Shown in pieces: positions 40,612 to 49,101 of a stretch of DNA of 64,000 nucleotides. How positions within the stretch are numbered: position 1 is the stretch's first letter; each line of letters begins with the position of its first letter. The notes below the pieces were generated by a model. The model worked only from the letters and a program-made list of their open reading frames with translations, was not told the origin of the DNA and made no database searches. The DNA is from Pseudomonas sp. RSB 5.4. Lineage in GTDB: Bacteria > Pseudomonadota > Gammaproteobacteria > Pseudomonadales > Pseudomonadaceae. The translations under genes and the position numbers were made by a program. Location of the stretch: contig NZ_CP146986.1 in NCBI RefSeq assembly GCF_037126175.1, forward strand, positions 1,268,501 through 1,332,500, given 5' to 3'.

Positions 40612-41538
40612 CTAGCCCTGAAACCCTTCGCCGGCCTGCCGAATATGATCCTGCAAGCGCTGCATGTGCGGGCAGTGCAACGTCAGCGTGGACGGCTGAC
40701 AGCCGCGATGAAACAGCGCCAGCCAGCCTTCGCTGCGTTCATCGGGGACAATCCCGCTGAAGGCGAAACCTGCAGCCGCGAGTTTTTGCAGTGAGCTGGA
40801 AAACCCTTGGGCGAGTCTGAGCCGGATCGAAATCAGCCAGTGCGCCGGCAGTTGCACCACTTGCTTGAGCAAGCTGTCATCGAGCTCTTTGAGCACCATG
40901 TCATAGCGCCCCAATGCACGTTCGAAATGCACCCTCGGACCTTTCCACGGCGCGGCTTTATCGCTGGTCCCGAAAGCTGATTCCAGATGCGACATCAAAT
41001 CCCGGCAATCCTGTGGCCAGGCCAATGCCGGCAGCGGGCGACGATAGCCGTCTATGGTGCGGTGGCCGACAACGATCGTCTCACGCCCCGGCCCGCCGAA
41101 CGGAGAGGGTGCGTAGTCCGGCAACAGTCCAATGCTGTGGAACCCGAGACCGGCGGCCATGCGCTGTGTGTAGGGATGGTGCGTGACCTGTTTGATCGTC
41201 ACGCCCTGGCAATCAAGCGCCTGTGCATGAATCAATAACTGCTGGCCCAACTGTGTGGCGATGTTTTGCCCGCGAGTGTCCGGGTGCACCACCGTCAGTG
41301 CCAGTTCCGCAAGAAAGCTTCTGCCAGACTGGCGAAACAACGTGGCGTGCCCGCAGATTTTCTCGTTCACCACCGCTACCAGCGAGTGCCAGCGGCCGTC
41401 GTTGTGGTTCTGACTGATCATGCAGGGCAGGTACACGTGCGGTTGAGGGTAATGATCGCCGTAGACTTCCTCGAACAGGCGACTGACGGCCGGTGCGTCA
41501 GCGATGCGGTAGCGTCGCAGGGTTACCGTGTCCATCAT
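40612..41538 (-). CDS. GNAT family N-acetyltransferase with extra C-terminal domain
   Basis: A 308-residue protein. The N-terminal about 160 residues are a GNAT fold (RRYRIADAPAVSRLFEEVYGDHY, AELALTVVHPDTRGQNIATQLGQQLLIHA with the acetyl-CoA loop, YTQRMAAGLGFHSIG). The rest has a second, GNAT-like but divergent half (WLISIRLRLAQGFSSSLQKLAAAGFAFSGIVP, GWLALFHRG), giving a tandem arrangement. The ATG overlaps by 4 nt (ATGA) the stop of the frame-corrected PaaK-like gene, which marks it as the last gene of the lux-like operon. It may acylate the operon's product; substrate unknown. Confidence 0.82.
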   Translation of the reverse strand: MMDTVTLRRYRIADAPAVSRLFEEVYGDHYPQPHVYLPCMISQNHNDGRWHSLVAVVNEKICGHATLFRQSGRSFLAELALTVVHPDTRGQNIATQLGQQLLIHAQALDCQGVTIKQVTHHPYTQRMAAGLGFHSIGLLPDYAPSPFGGPGRETIVVGHRTIDGYRRPLPALAWPQDCRDLMSHLESAFGTSDKAAPWKGPRVHFERALGRYDMVLKELDDSLLKQVVQLPAHWLISIRLRLAQGFSSSLQKLAAAGFAFSGIVPDERSEGWLALFHRGCQPSTLTLHCPHMQRLQDHIRQAGEGFQG

Positions 41539-42825
41539 TCTCGCCTCGGGCGCGGGTTTTCATAATCGCGCCGGTCGACGACCCGCTGACGCTTGCCGGA
41601 ACGTGGATGACAAGTCAGTTCATCGCCTGCACAAGCGATGACGTGCAGATCGAGCAACTGATCGTTGTGCAGAGTCCCGATCAGCGGGTATTGGTCGATC
41701 AGCGCGCGGCGCAGTCTTGAGGTTGTCAGGGAAATGTCAGGCGTCAGCGTACCCGGCACCCAGCGCAGGCTCAGCAGGTCTTTTTTTCCCCTGCTGTTCG
41801 ATGACCAGTTGCCAGTTGTCGCTGGTGCCGACCCTTTGCACCAGATCGCCAATATCACCCGTGTCCAGGCTCAGTACACCTACTCGAACACGCTGGCTGC
41901 TCATGCCGCGCCCCATCAGGGCGAATTTGCGCATCGGGGTTCCGCTCGGTTCGCGCCAGCACGCCAGGTCGCCGACGGGGTAGCGGATCACCGGCATCAG
42001 GCGACGGGTGAGGTTGGTCACCACCAGCCTGCCGTTGCGGTTGCATTCTTCGATGACCTCACCGCTCACCTCGTCGATGATCTCCAGCAGATTGTGCCGC
42101 TCCAGCATCCGGTGTTCGCCCAAGGCGCAATCGCGGGCACTGATGCCGATCAGCCCGGCATCGACGCTGGCGTAGCCGATGGAGGCGATACGCGCGTTCG
42201 GGAACACCCGATGGAGCAATTGCAGTTGCGCGGCGAACAGGCTTTCTCCACCGTAGAGCAGGGTTTCGACACCCTCCAGCACGAATGACTGACGCTCAAG
42301 CCAAGCGGCCAGTTTCAACAGTTGTGCCGGTATGCCAGCCAGCACATTGATCTGGTAGGCAACGATCGAGTCGACCAGTACCGCGCTGTCGACGGCTCCG
42401 GTGAAGGGAAACTCGCTGACGGCTGTCTCGACATGGGCCAGGGCGTCGTGGACGAATATGAAACTGGCATACAGATCACCGACGAAAAACAGGTTGGCAA
42501 CCCGGTCCCCGGGGTTCAGTTGCGCCGTGAGGTGGCTGCCGAAATCGTGTACCAGGGTTTGCCATTCTGCGCGGGTAAATAGCGACAGTTTGCCCGCGCC
42601 AGTGGTGCCTCCGGTCTTGAAGATCAGCGCATCGTTCTGCGGGCCTGTCAGCACCGGCCATTGCTGCGGATTCTGGCTACCTAGCCAGTATTGCTCAGGG
42701 TCAATCTCGGGCAGTTCGCTCAAGGCGCTGATGGGCATTGCGACTGCCTTGAGGTGTTCGCGGTAATACGCGGAATGTCGGCGGACGTAGCCGAGCAAGT
42801 CGTTCAATTCAACGGTCGTGTTCAT
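41535..42825 (-). pseudogene. PaaK/CapK-like adenylate-forming enzyme, frameshifted at A7
   Basis: Homologous to phenylacetate-CoA-ligase-type acyl-activating enzymes. ALIFKTGGTTGAGKLSLF is the ATP-binding loop, then LLYGGESLFAAQLQLLHRVFP, ASIGYASVDAGLIG and LVVTNLTRRLMPVIRYPVGDLACW. As given, the frame from 42825 ends at 41737 after 362 residues with an odd tail (RPAEPALGAGYADA). In the next frame the expected C-terminal lid continues (GKKDLLSLRWVPGTLTPDI...) and stops at 41535 with an ATGA overlap to the GNAT start. Removing one A from the A7 run (T7 at about 41781-41787 on +) yields 429 residues. A real mutation, a slippery tract or a sequencing error are possible. Weak ribosome site, 48 nt after the LuxC fusion. 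Confidence 0.8.
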
Positions 42826-42873
42826 GGTTTTTTCTTATAAAAGTGGCGGGTGGCCGCGTGCAGGCATCTGCTG

Positions 42874-45276
42874 TCAGCGGCGCGTATCAATCACTGTCGG
42901 CGTTTTGCCGCTGTGCCTGTTTCGGGCGAATTGCTCAATTGCACATTGCTCGATGTCGACCGTCAGCAATCCGCTTTGCATCAGCGTGGTCAGCGTCAGG
43001 TAATTCTGCAGTTGTTGCCGCGCCTGTTCCGGTGCCAGCGGGCAGCGCAGGCGCATGCGTTCCAGGCCGTCCGGGCCGTGATCGAGGACCAGTTGAAACG
43101 GCGCCTGCAGGTGCTGCGCCAGCGTCGCCAGCGAAATGAAGTCGGTGCCGATGCGCAGCAGCTTGCCGTGGCGTTGCAGCAGTTCGAAGCGCGGCGAAGT
43201 CAGGCCGCAAGCGCACGGGCCGGGGAGCCAGCGCCCGCTGTCACCGATGTCATAACGCTGCACGGACTGGCCCTGACGTGCCCGAGTGGTCACCAGCAAA
43301 CGCCCGGGTTCGCCGTCACTGACCGGCGTGTCTTGATCGAAATCGACGATTTCCAGATGCTGGATCTCGCTCATCAGGTGAAACGCGCCATCTGTCGTGG
43401 CTTGGCAGGCATGGCCGATGGGGCCGGCATCGACGCTGCCGTAAATCGCCGAGCGGATCAGGCTCACACCGCAGCTCTGCAGCAATTCGCGGGTTGGCTC
43501 ACTGAGGTGTTCGCCGCCGAGAAAGACTTTTTCGATGCCGCCATAGCGCCGAAGTGTTTGCTGTTCGTTGAGGAACAGCCGGTGCAGGGTGGCGGGCATG
43601 CCGATGAGCACGGTGATCTGCTGTTGCTCGATCATCTGCGCGATCTCCCGGTAATCGTCATCCGCTGGCGCGCTCATTGGCCAGTGCCGGGCTTGCAGTT
43701 GCTCCAGCACCTTGGCAAAACTGGAGAAGCCGCCGTACAGCCCGCCGCTGAAGAACAGGTTCATCACGCGGTCCCGCGTCGGGGCCAGGCCGGCTGCCAG
43801 CAAACCATCGGCGGCGGCACGCATCTGACGCTGGAAATCGTCGTAACTGAAACCCGAAAGCACGGGGGTGCCACTGCTGCCCCCGGAGCGAAAATACAGC
43901 TGCGCCTGCGGGTGCGGCGGTCGATCGATGAACGTGTCCTTGTTCATGATCGGCACGCCGGCCAAGGGCGGCGGCGATGGCTGGCGATCCAGCGTGGCGT
44001 GGTGCGCCAGTGAATTCGGCGTCAGGCTGACCGACACTCGGCGGCTCAGACGCTGCAAGGCGTAGACGCCGTCATGGGGTTCGCCGTCGTAGCCATCGTG
44101 GATGGCGGCGATCGGCACGATGCGGGTAACACCGGCGGCGATCAGTGTCTGCGAAAGCTCGGCGATCTGCGTCTCCGGGCACAGCAGGGCACAGCTTTGC
44201 AGCACGTTGCGCCACGGCAGCAACGTCGCGGTCAGCAGCTCGCGGGGCAGGGGCTTGAGCAACAGGCTGCGAAACAGCGCCGACGGTTCGAGCTGGCGGT
44301 CATGGCTCCAGATCACGCGCCACCCCGGCGTGCTCCAGACCCGGCCGGTGTGCCCGGCAAAACTCTGGGCCAGCCGCGCCATTGCCGTACAGGTAGTGAT
44401 TTGCGACGCCTCTTCAAGCGTCGGTGTGAGGGCCGGCCACTGCCCGGCGCGACGCTCGAACGCGACGGCCAGTTGTGCACCGATGTCGCTCAACACCGCT
44501 GCATCGTCACTGTCCACCAGCAACCATTGCGGGCTGGAGCAGGCTTGCTGATCGAGGCGGCAGATCTCATCGACGATGGCATCGAGTACGGCGGGCGAGA
44601 CTGCGTCCGGGGTCAGATAGGCGAAGCTGATGCGGTGCCCCCAGTCGATCCAGCGACAACCTGGCGGCACCTGTTGGCGAATGGCTTGCAGCGCGGTTTC
44701 GCCTCCCCAGGCCGCGACGCCGTTGGCGTGCTTGCACAGTTGGCCGATTTGTCCGGTACTCGTCGGCAGGACTGCCACGTGACCGTTGAGTTGCCCGTTC
44801 GGGTCGCAGTCGAGAAACGCCTGGAGCAAGCGTGCGGTAAAGCCGCCGTCGCTGCTGCTGGGGCGCAGCCAGTTGACGTTACCGCTCAGCAGACTCTCGA
44901 TCACCGCACAAAACGCCAGCAGCGGCGCATTGGCGGGCGTGATGTGCACCACCAGGCCCAATGGGCTCCAGCGTTCGAAGCGCGACTGGCGATAGTCGAT
45001 ACGGCGCAGAGAGTCGGGTTGCAGGCCGAGCTCGCGATCAAGTTTGGTTTGCAGCGTGGCGGGCTGGCAGAAATCGATCAGGGCCTGGCGTTGTCCGGCA
45101 TCAAGCGGCGGTTCCGGTTCTTCACGTTGCAGGCGTTTGGCGAATGCCTCGGCAGTTGCGAACAGCGTGCTGATTTCAAGGGGTGTCTGCAGCCGATCGG
45201 GCAGCTCCAGGTGAAGTTGCTGCAAGGCGCTTTCGAGGTTGCAGTCGGTGTGCAGCTTTCCGTTGATCAAGTACAT
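42874..45276 (-). CDS. LuxC-like acyl reductase fused to PaaK-like adenylating domain
   Basis: An 800-residue two-domain protein. Residues 1 to about 430 resemble LuxC, the NADPH-dependent long-chain acyl reductase: GLVVHITPANAPLLAFCAVIESLLSGNVNWLRPSS, GVAAWGGETALQAIR, and the nucleophile Cys246 in QQACSSPQ. Residues from about 450 are a PaaK/CapK acyl-adenylate enzyme: LYFRSGGSSGTPVLSGFS loop, VFLGGEHLSEPTRELL, SAIYGSVDAGPIGHA, YDIGDSGRW. The fusion suggests activation and reduction of a carboxylic acid to aldehyde (or handing it on) in one polypeptide. ATG 45276 follows GGGGAGG, 1 nt after the LuxE stop. No luciferase (luxAB) is present. Confidence 0.85.
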   Translation of the reverse strand: MYLINGKLHTDCNLESALQQLHLELPDRLQTPLEISTLFATAEAFAKRLQREEPEPPLDAGQRQALIDFCQPATLQTKLDRELGLQPDSLRRIDYRQSRFERWSPLGLVVHITPANAPLLAFCAVIESLLSGNVNWLRPSSSDGGFTARLLQAFLDCDPNGQLNGHVAVLPTSTGQIGQLCKHANGVAAWGGETALQAIRQQVPPGCRWIDWGHRISFAYLTPDAVSPAVLDAIVDEICRLDQQACSSPQWLLVDSDDAAVLSDIGAQLAVAFERRAGQWPALTPTLEEASQITTCTAMARLAQSFAGHTGRVWSTPGWRVIWSHDRQLEPSALFRSLLLKPLPRELLTATLLPWRNVLQSCALLCPETQIAELSQTLIAAGVTRIVPIAAIHDGYDGEPHDGVYALQRLSRRVSVSLTPNSLAHHATLDRQPSPPPLAGVPIMNKDTFIDRPPHPQAQLYFRSGGSSGTPVLSGFSYDDFQRQMRAAADGLLAAGLAPTRDRVMNLFFSGGLYGGFSSFAKVLEQLQARHWPMSAPADDDYREIAQMIEQQQITVLIGMPATLHRLFLNEQQTLRRYGGIEKVFLGGEHLSEPTRELLQSCGVSLIRSAIYGSVDAGPIGHACQATTDGAFHLMSEIQHLEIVDFDQDTPVSDGEPGRLLVTTRARQGQSVQRYDIGDSGRWLPGPCACGLTSPRFELLQRHGKLLRIGTDFISLATLAQHLQAPFQLVLDHGPDGLERMRLRCPLAPEQARQQLQNYLTLTTLMQSGLLTVDIEQCAIEQFARNRHSGKTPTVIDTRR

Positions 45277-45277
45277 G

Positions 45278-46408
45278 TCAGTGCCTCCCCAGCAGTTCGG
45301 AAGCGGCCATGGCGCAGCTTCTGGCGGCTGCGGTGCCGGCGCGGCCATGCAGGTGGAACCAGTCGCTCGCCAGACCGCAACCGCAGCTTGTTCCAGGATG
45401 CAGCGTCGCCAGGTCGCTCATGACCACCGCGTGGGCCGGGCTTGAGGAAATGTAGGGTGAGACCAGATTCAACAGGCCGGATTGCCCATAGGGCAGAACT
45501 GAAAAGTCCACGGGGTTGCGCACGTAAACTTTCGCGTAGACCGGGACGTGAAAGCGATGATGGGCACATTCGATGTAAGGCACCGCGTGTTCGACGGCAC
45601 CATAGCCGTCGCGACAGTCCCGGGTATTGATGCCCAGCTGTTGCTGGATGCGCGCGTACAACGCTTGCTTGGGGACTTCTTCGGCGGCACGGGTTTTCCA
45701 GCCACCGCCGAAAAATGCCAGGGAACCTGCCGGCAACTGCACATCCGCCACATCCGTGGCGCGCATGCGTTGCAGGGTCTCCCAGAGAAAAGCCGGGAAG
45801 CCGAAAATACGCACCGGCAGGCCTTCTTCGGCAAATGCCTGCAGGGCCGCGATCACACCGAACAGATCGAACTGGTGACCGTCGCCGTTACGACGCAAGG
45901 CGTAAACCACCCGATTGGCGGGAGCAAAACCGCACAGGAACTGATCGGTAAAGGACGTGCCCAGGGTGTTGGTCTGTTCTGGCTCGTAGCTCAGCAGCAA
46001 GTAGTTGCACGGTGCGTGCGGTGTTATCCAGCCGTACTGCGCGAATATCCGCTCGACCATGAACTGCGCTGCGCCGAGGCTGCGGGCGTCGTAGCGCATG
46101 CGACTTTTCTGCCCGCTGGTGCCGGAAGAGGTCAGTTCCAGAGCGTCCGCGCCAGTCGGGCTGAGCAGCCTGTGTTGCTTGAAGAAATTGGCGAAAATCG
46201 GTGGCAGTTGCGACCAGTCGTCCAGCGTGTCGAGATCATCGACATCGATTGAGTGGGCGCTCAGCCAATGGCTGTAGCCAGGCGTATGGCGAGCGTGGAA
46301 CCGGGTGATTTCGCTCATGGCCTGATTGAACAGGCCCGTGGGTACGGAGTCCGGGCAATAGGGCTTCGGCAATGCGCAGAGCGCGTCGCCATGGGGGAAT
46401 CGAGTCAT
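45278..46408 (-). CDS. LuxE-like acyl-protein synthetase
   Basis: A 376-residue protein of the LuxE family. LuxE activates a fatty acid as acyl-AMP, takes it onto a Cys and passes it to LuxC for reduction. Seen here: IFANFFKQHRLLSPT, ALELTSSGTSGQKSRMRYDARS (ATP loop), YLLLSYEPEQTNTLGTSFTDQFLCGFAP, FGGGWKTRAAEEVPKQALYARIQQQLGI, RDGYGAVEHAVPYIECAHHRFHVP and ALATLHPGT-like CGCGLASDWFHLHGR. The Cys in the C-terminal CGCGL is a candidate acyl carrier, by analogy. It starts 9 nt after the MFS stop and runs 1 nt from the LuxC fusion. Confidence 0.85.
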   Translation of the reverse strand: MTRFPHGDALCALPKPYCPDSVPTGLFNQAMSEITRFHARHTPGYSHWLSAHSIDVDDLDTLDDWSQLPPIFANFFKQHRLLSPTGADALELTSSGTSGQKSRMRYDARSLGAAQFMVERIFAQYGWITPHAPCNYLLLSYEPEQTNTLGTSFTDQFLCGFAPANRVVYALRRNGDGHQFDLFGVIAALQAFAEEGLPVRIFGFPAFLWETLQRMRATDVADVQLPAGSLAFFGGGWKTRAAEEVPKQALYARIQQQLGINTRDCRDGYGAVEHAVPYIECAHHRFHVPVYAKVYVRNPVDFSVLPYGQSGLLNLVSPYISSSPAHAVVMSDLATLHPGTSCGCGLASDWFHLHGRAGTAAARSCAMAASELLGRH

Positions 46409-46417
46409 CGAATATCC

Positions 46418-47680
46418 TTATTGATGTGCGTTGGGCGCCGCGGGTGTCGCAGGGTTGTGGCGAAGAAGACGGTAGAGCAGGGGCAGGCACAGCAGGCCGC
46501 CGAGGGCTGCCCACAGGCAGAAGGATTGCAGGTTGTCGCCGCCGCCAACGATGGCAATGAGCGAACCGCCGATGCCCATCACGGCAATCGACAGCATGCC
46601 GATCATGGCCGAGACCAGACCTTTGCCATCGGGGCTGGAGAACAGCGCCAGCCGGTACAGTGCGGCGTTACTCATGCCCAGCCCCAGCGCATACATGGCC
46701 AGACCGGCGACGGTCAGTGCCAGGGAAGTCGTACTCAGGGCCGCGCCGATCAGCGTCAGCAGTCCGAGACAGAATGGCCACAATGCCAGACCAATCACCC
46801 GAACCAGTGTGTGCCCGGCGAGCAATCGATCCAGCAGCAGATTGCCGACGATCACCGCCGAGAACACCGGGATCTGCCACACGCCGTATTCCAGCGCCGA
46901 CAGCTCCAGCCGCTGCATGAGCAACACCGGCGCCAGACCGATCCAGGCTATCAATGGCAGGCTCATCAGGCCCAACGCCAGACTGCTGCCGACGAATCGT
47001 CGATTGCGCAGCAGCGCGAAGTAACCCCGGCGGATTTGCCTGAGCGAGAACGGCGCAGGGGCCTGTTGTTGGCCGTCGCGGCGCGTGACGCCGATCGTTT
47101 CCGGCATCCAGGCCAAGAGACCGAGCCAGACAACGGCACTGGCCGCTCCCAGACCGAGAAACATCTGCCGCCAGCTCAGCCATTCCAGCAGCAGGCTGCC
47201 GAGCAACGGACCAAGCAGCGGCGACAGCAGCGCCACATTGCCCAGCAGTGCCATGAGCCGCACCGCATCGGCTTCGCAGAATACTTCCTGCAGCGCCGGG
47301 TAGCTGACGGCGACGACGAATCCCAGGCCCATGCCTTGTATCAGACGCAGCACATTGAACGCTTCAATGCGCTGCGTCATGACCGCGGCGCTGCACGCCA
47401 GACCAAACAGCGCACAGCCGAGCAACAGCGAGCGACGTCTGCCGTAACGATCAGAGAGCGGGCCGATCAGCCATTGCAGGCACACGCCGCCGATCAGATA
47501 CAGATTGAACGCATTGGGTACGTGACGGGCATCGGCGTTGAACTCCTCAGTGACCGTCAACATGGCCGGCATGATCATGTCGCTGGCCATGTAGGTGAGC
47601 AGTTCAAAAGCGGTAATGGCCAGGCAGAATCCAACTGTCTGCACGGGCGCCATTACGATCAAGGTTCTCTGCATAAACAT
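46418..47680 (-). CDS. MFS efflux transporter, MdfA-like
   Basis: A 420-residue 12-TM major facilitator protein. TM1 carries FELLTYMASDMIMPAML, which matches the acidic-residue TM1 of the MdfA multidrug family. The motif A loop is WLIGPLSDRYGRRRSLLLG, and motif C-like GNVALLSPLLGPLLGSLLLEW marks an antiporter (drug:H+). It is the first gene of the lux-like operon, so it most likely exports that pathway's product or gives self-protection. Two adjacent ATGs (MFM) are possible; the first is used. No regulator is linked. Confidence 0.87.
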   Translation of the reverse strand: MFMQRTLIVMAPVQTVGFCLAITAFELLTYMASDMIMPAMLTVTEEFNADARHVPNAFNLYLIGGVCLQWLIGPLSDRYGRRRSLLLGCALFGLACSAAVMTQRIEAFNVLRLIQGMGLGFVVAVSYPALQEVFCEADAVRLMALLGNVALLSPLLGPLLGSLLLEWLSWRQMFLGLGAASAVVWLGLLAWMPETIGVTRRDGQQQAPAPFSLRQIRRGYFALLRNRRFVGSSLALGLMSLPLIAWIGLAPVLLMQRLELSALEYGVWQIPVFSAVIVGNLLLDRLLAGHTLVRVIGLALWPFCLGLLTLIGAALSTTSLALTVAGLAMYALGLGMSNAALYRLALFSSPDGKGLVSAMIGMLSIAVMGIGGSLIAIVGGGDNLQSFCLWAALGGLLCLPLLYRLLRHNPATPAAPNAHQ

Positions 47681-47842
47681 CCCTGTTTCAGTGAGCGAGA
47701 AAGTTTGCAGAGACTAGAGGCAGAGTCGTCGCAGCATCCAATGCTTTGCTGCGACATGAAATTTCAAATACTTACAGCGTATTTAAGTGAGTCAATACGC
47801 GTGTTGAACAGCCGTGACTGGCCGGTCGGCGTGCCAATAAAA

Positions 47843-47864
47843 ATGCCCGCTGGCGGGCGGGCAT
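47843..47864 (-). terminator. Rho-independent terminator of the small lipoprotein gene
   Basis: On the - strand ATGCCCGC, loop, GCGGGCAT is followed by TTTTTATT, about 75 nt past the stop at 47939. Confidence 0.75.
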
Positions 47865-47938
47865 GGTTTGCTCTGAAAAGACTTTTATCGCTTTCCTTCC
47901 GGTGCTTTCAGACACACCGAGATGCGAACAATCCTGTT

Positions 47939-48073
47939 CTATCGATGGTAATAACCGGGACCTTCCTGGTAGCGATGGTGGTCGTCATGCCAGCCTCCGT
48001 GAGGGAAGAAGAAGCAGCCACTCAAGGTCAGGATGGCAAGGAGGGGAATCAGCCAGGTGATTCGACGGAACAT
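47939..48073 (-). CDS. Small His-rich lipoprotein, 44 aa
   Basis: Read on the - strand: MFRRITWLIPLLAILTLSGC is a lipoprotein signal with a perfect lipobox (LSGC). It is followed by a 24-residue mature part rich in His, Gly, Asp and Tyr (FFFPHGGWHDDHHRYQEGPG, ending YYHR). GAGGATTTTGAA precedes the ATG and a terminator follows, so it is a complete gene though too short for standard tracks. His-rich composition could bind metal ions; this is only a guess. It sits next to the MFS operon and ahead of a small membrane protein on the other strand. Confidence 0.7.
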   Translation of the reverse strand: MFRRITWLIPLLAILTLSGCFFFPHGGWHDDHHRYQEGPGYYHR

Positions 48074-48229
48074 TTCAAAATCCTCATGGTTACGCCGTCA
48101 TGAAGCCAAAACTCTTCATCGGCTGTAACATGTGACCGCGTTCGCCCTGGCCCATCCCCGCAACACGGTATGTGCATGGCATGCAACCGGATACAAACCG
48201 GATACATTTGAAAGTTTCAGGAACCCGCA

Positions 48230-48418
48230 ATGACTCAGAAGCAACGTTTGAAATACTCGATCCTGATCGCCCTGTCGGTGCTGGCGATCATGCTCGGCCT
48301 GTCCTGGCTACAGAACGCCGGGATGATCAGTCAGAAGATGTTCCAGTACATCGCCATCGGTGTGGCGGTGGTCGTGGTGGTGATCAACGCGGTGATGCGC
48401 CGCAAGGTCAAACCCTGA
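48230..48418 (+). CDS. Small two-helix membrane protein, 62 aa
   Basis: Two hydrophobic segments (SILIALSVLAIMLGLSWLQ and FQYIAIGVAVVVVVINAVMR) with Lys/Arg at both ends (MTQKQRLKY, RRKVKP) predict a helical hairpin with both ends in the cytoplasm. A weak AGGAA lies before ATG 48230. It is convergent with the Fur-like regulator. No family is recognised. Confidence 0.65.
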   Translation: MTQKQRLKYSILIALSVLAIMLGLSWLQNAGMISQKMFQYIAIGVAVVVVVINAVMRRKVKP

Positions 48419-48436
48419 CGGCGATCGCGGGACGCT

Positions 48437-48814
48437 TCAATCGTGATTGAGCACGGCAGCAGCCTGTGGATGCAGGCTGTAACTCTTGTCCGGGTTGAAG
48501 GTGACCACGCCTTCGGCACACAGACGCTTCAACACTTCGCGCACGCTGAGGAAGGACAACGGAATATCCAGGTCCAGCAACTGGCTGTGCACGCCGCGCA
48601 CACCAAGGCGCCGTTCGCTTTGCGCGGCGACCAGCAAGGCGTCGATGACTTTCAGGCGAATCAGGCTGGTGCGCAGACCGAAGCTTTTGAGCAGCAGGCG
48701 AATGCGCTCATTGCCTTGTCGCTCGGGGCTGGGTGCGAAACTGCTCGCGCGGGGACTCATGGAAGCTCCTTGTGACGCCTGGCTACCGTCCGTTGGTAGT
48801 TGCGAGTTGTACAT
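48437..48814 (-). CDS. Fur-like winged-helix protein
   Basis: A 125-residue protein. After a Ser/Pro-rich N terminus it has a Fur-type DNA-binding half (RIRLLLKSFGLRTSLIRLKVIDALLVAAQSERRLGVRGVHSQLLDLDIPLSFLSVREVLKRLCAEGVV). It lacks the C-terminal dimerisation half and the metal-binding His/Cys cluster of true Fur, so metal sensing is doubtful despite common annotation as an Fe2+/Zn2+ regulator. AAAGGAG before ATG 48814 is a strong ribosome site. It lies divergent from pvdQ, with about 290 nt between starts, and might regulate pvdQ or the small genes nearby. Confidence 0.7.
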   Translation of the reverse strand: MYNSQLPTDGSQASQGASMSPRASSFAPSPERQGNERIRLLLKSFGLRTSLIRLKVIDALLVAAQSERRLGVRGVHSQLLDLDIPLSFLSVREVLKRLCAEGVVTFNPDKSYSLHPQAAAVLNHD

Positions 48815-48971
48815 GGGATTACTCCTTTCAGAGCCTGGTCAGGAAACGTTTTGGCTGCTCTCAGTAAACAAGACGTTTCAGCACGACAAATCATGAAAGA
48901 AAATATGTAGAAATTTTGTCGCTTATTCGTTGTTTTCCCGTCATCGCCGGCCGGTCGCTTGGGCAAACAGC

Positions 48972-48995
48972 TAAATATTTTTTTACCGTATTCGT
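48972..48995 (+). promoter_or_regulatory. PvdS iron-starvation box upstream of pvdQ
   Basis: TAAAT at 48972-48976, exactly 16 nt, then CGT at 48993-48995. This matches the PvdS consensus TAAAT-N16-CGT. It is about 107 nt before the pvdQ GTG. The spacing was confirmed by translating both strands through it. Confidence 0.75.
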
Positions 48996-49101
48996 TTCCT
49001 GAACAGCCATCTTGCGCCCGGGCGCAGGAATCAACTTCAGACCGGGTCTGACGCTCGCGCAACGCAGGCGTCGATTCGTGTCCCATCGATCAGGAGCGAG
49101 T

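Noticed and set aside
42874..45276. LuxC/PaaK protein as a sequencing-fused pair of genes
   Set aside because: The frame is continuous over the join with no homopolymer, and the linker reads naturally, so the fusion is taken as real.
40612..47680. Operon as bioluminescence (lux) genes
   Set aside because: LuxC- and LuxE-like proteins are present but there is no luxA, luxB or luxD, so light production is not supported.
46253..48103. 616-aa Gln/Arg-rich open frame on the + strand
   Set aside because: It runs opposite the MFS gene and the small lipoprotein, and its composition (QQR repeats) is typical of antisense frames of membrane proteins.
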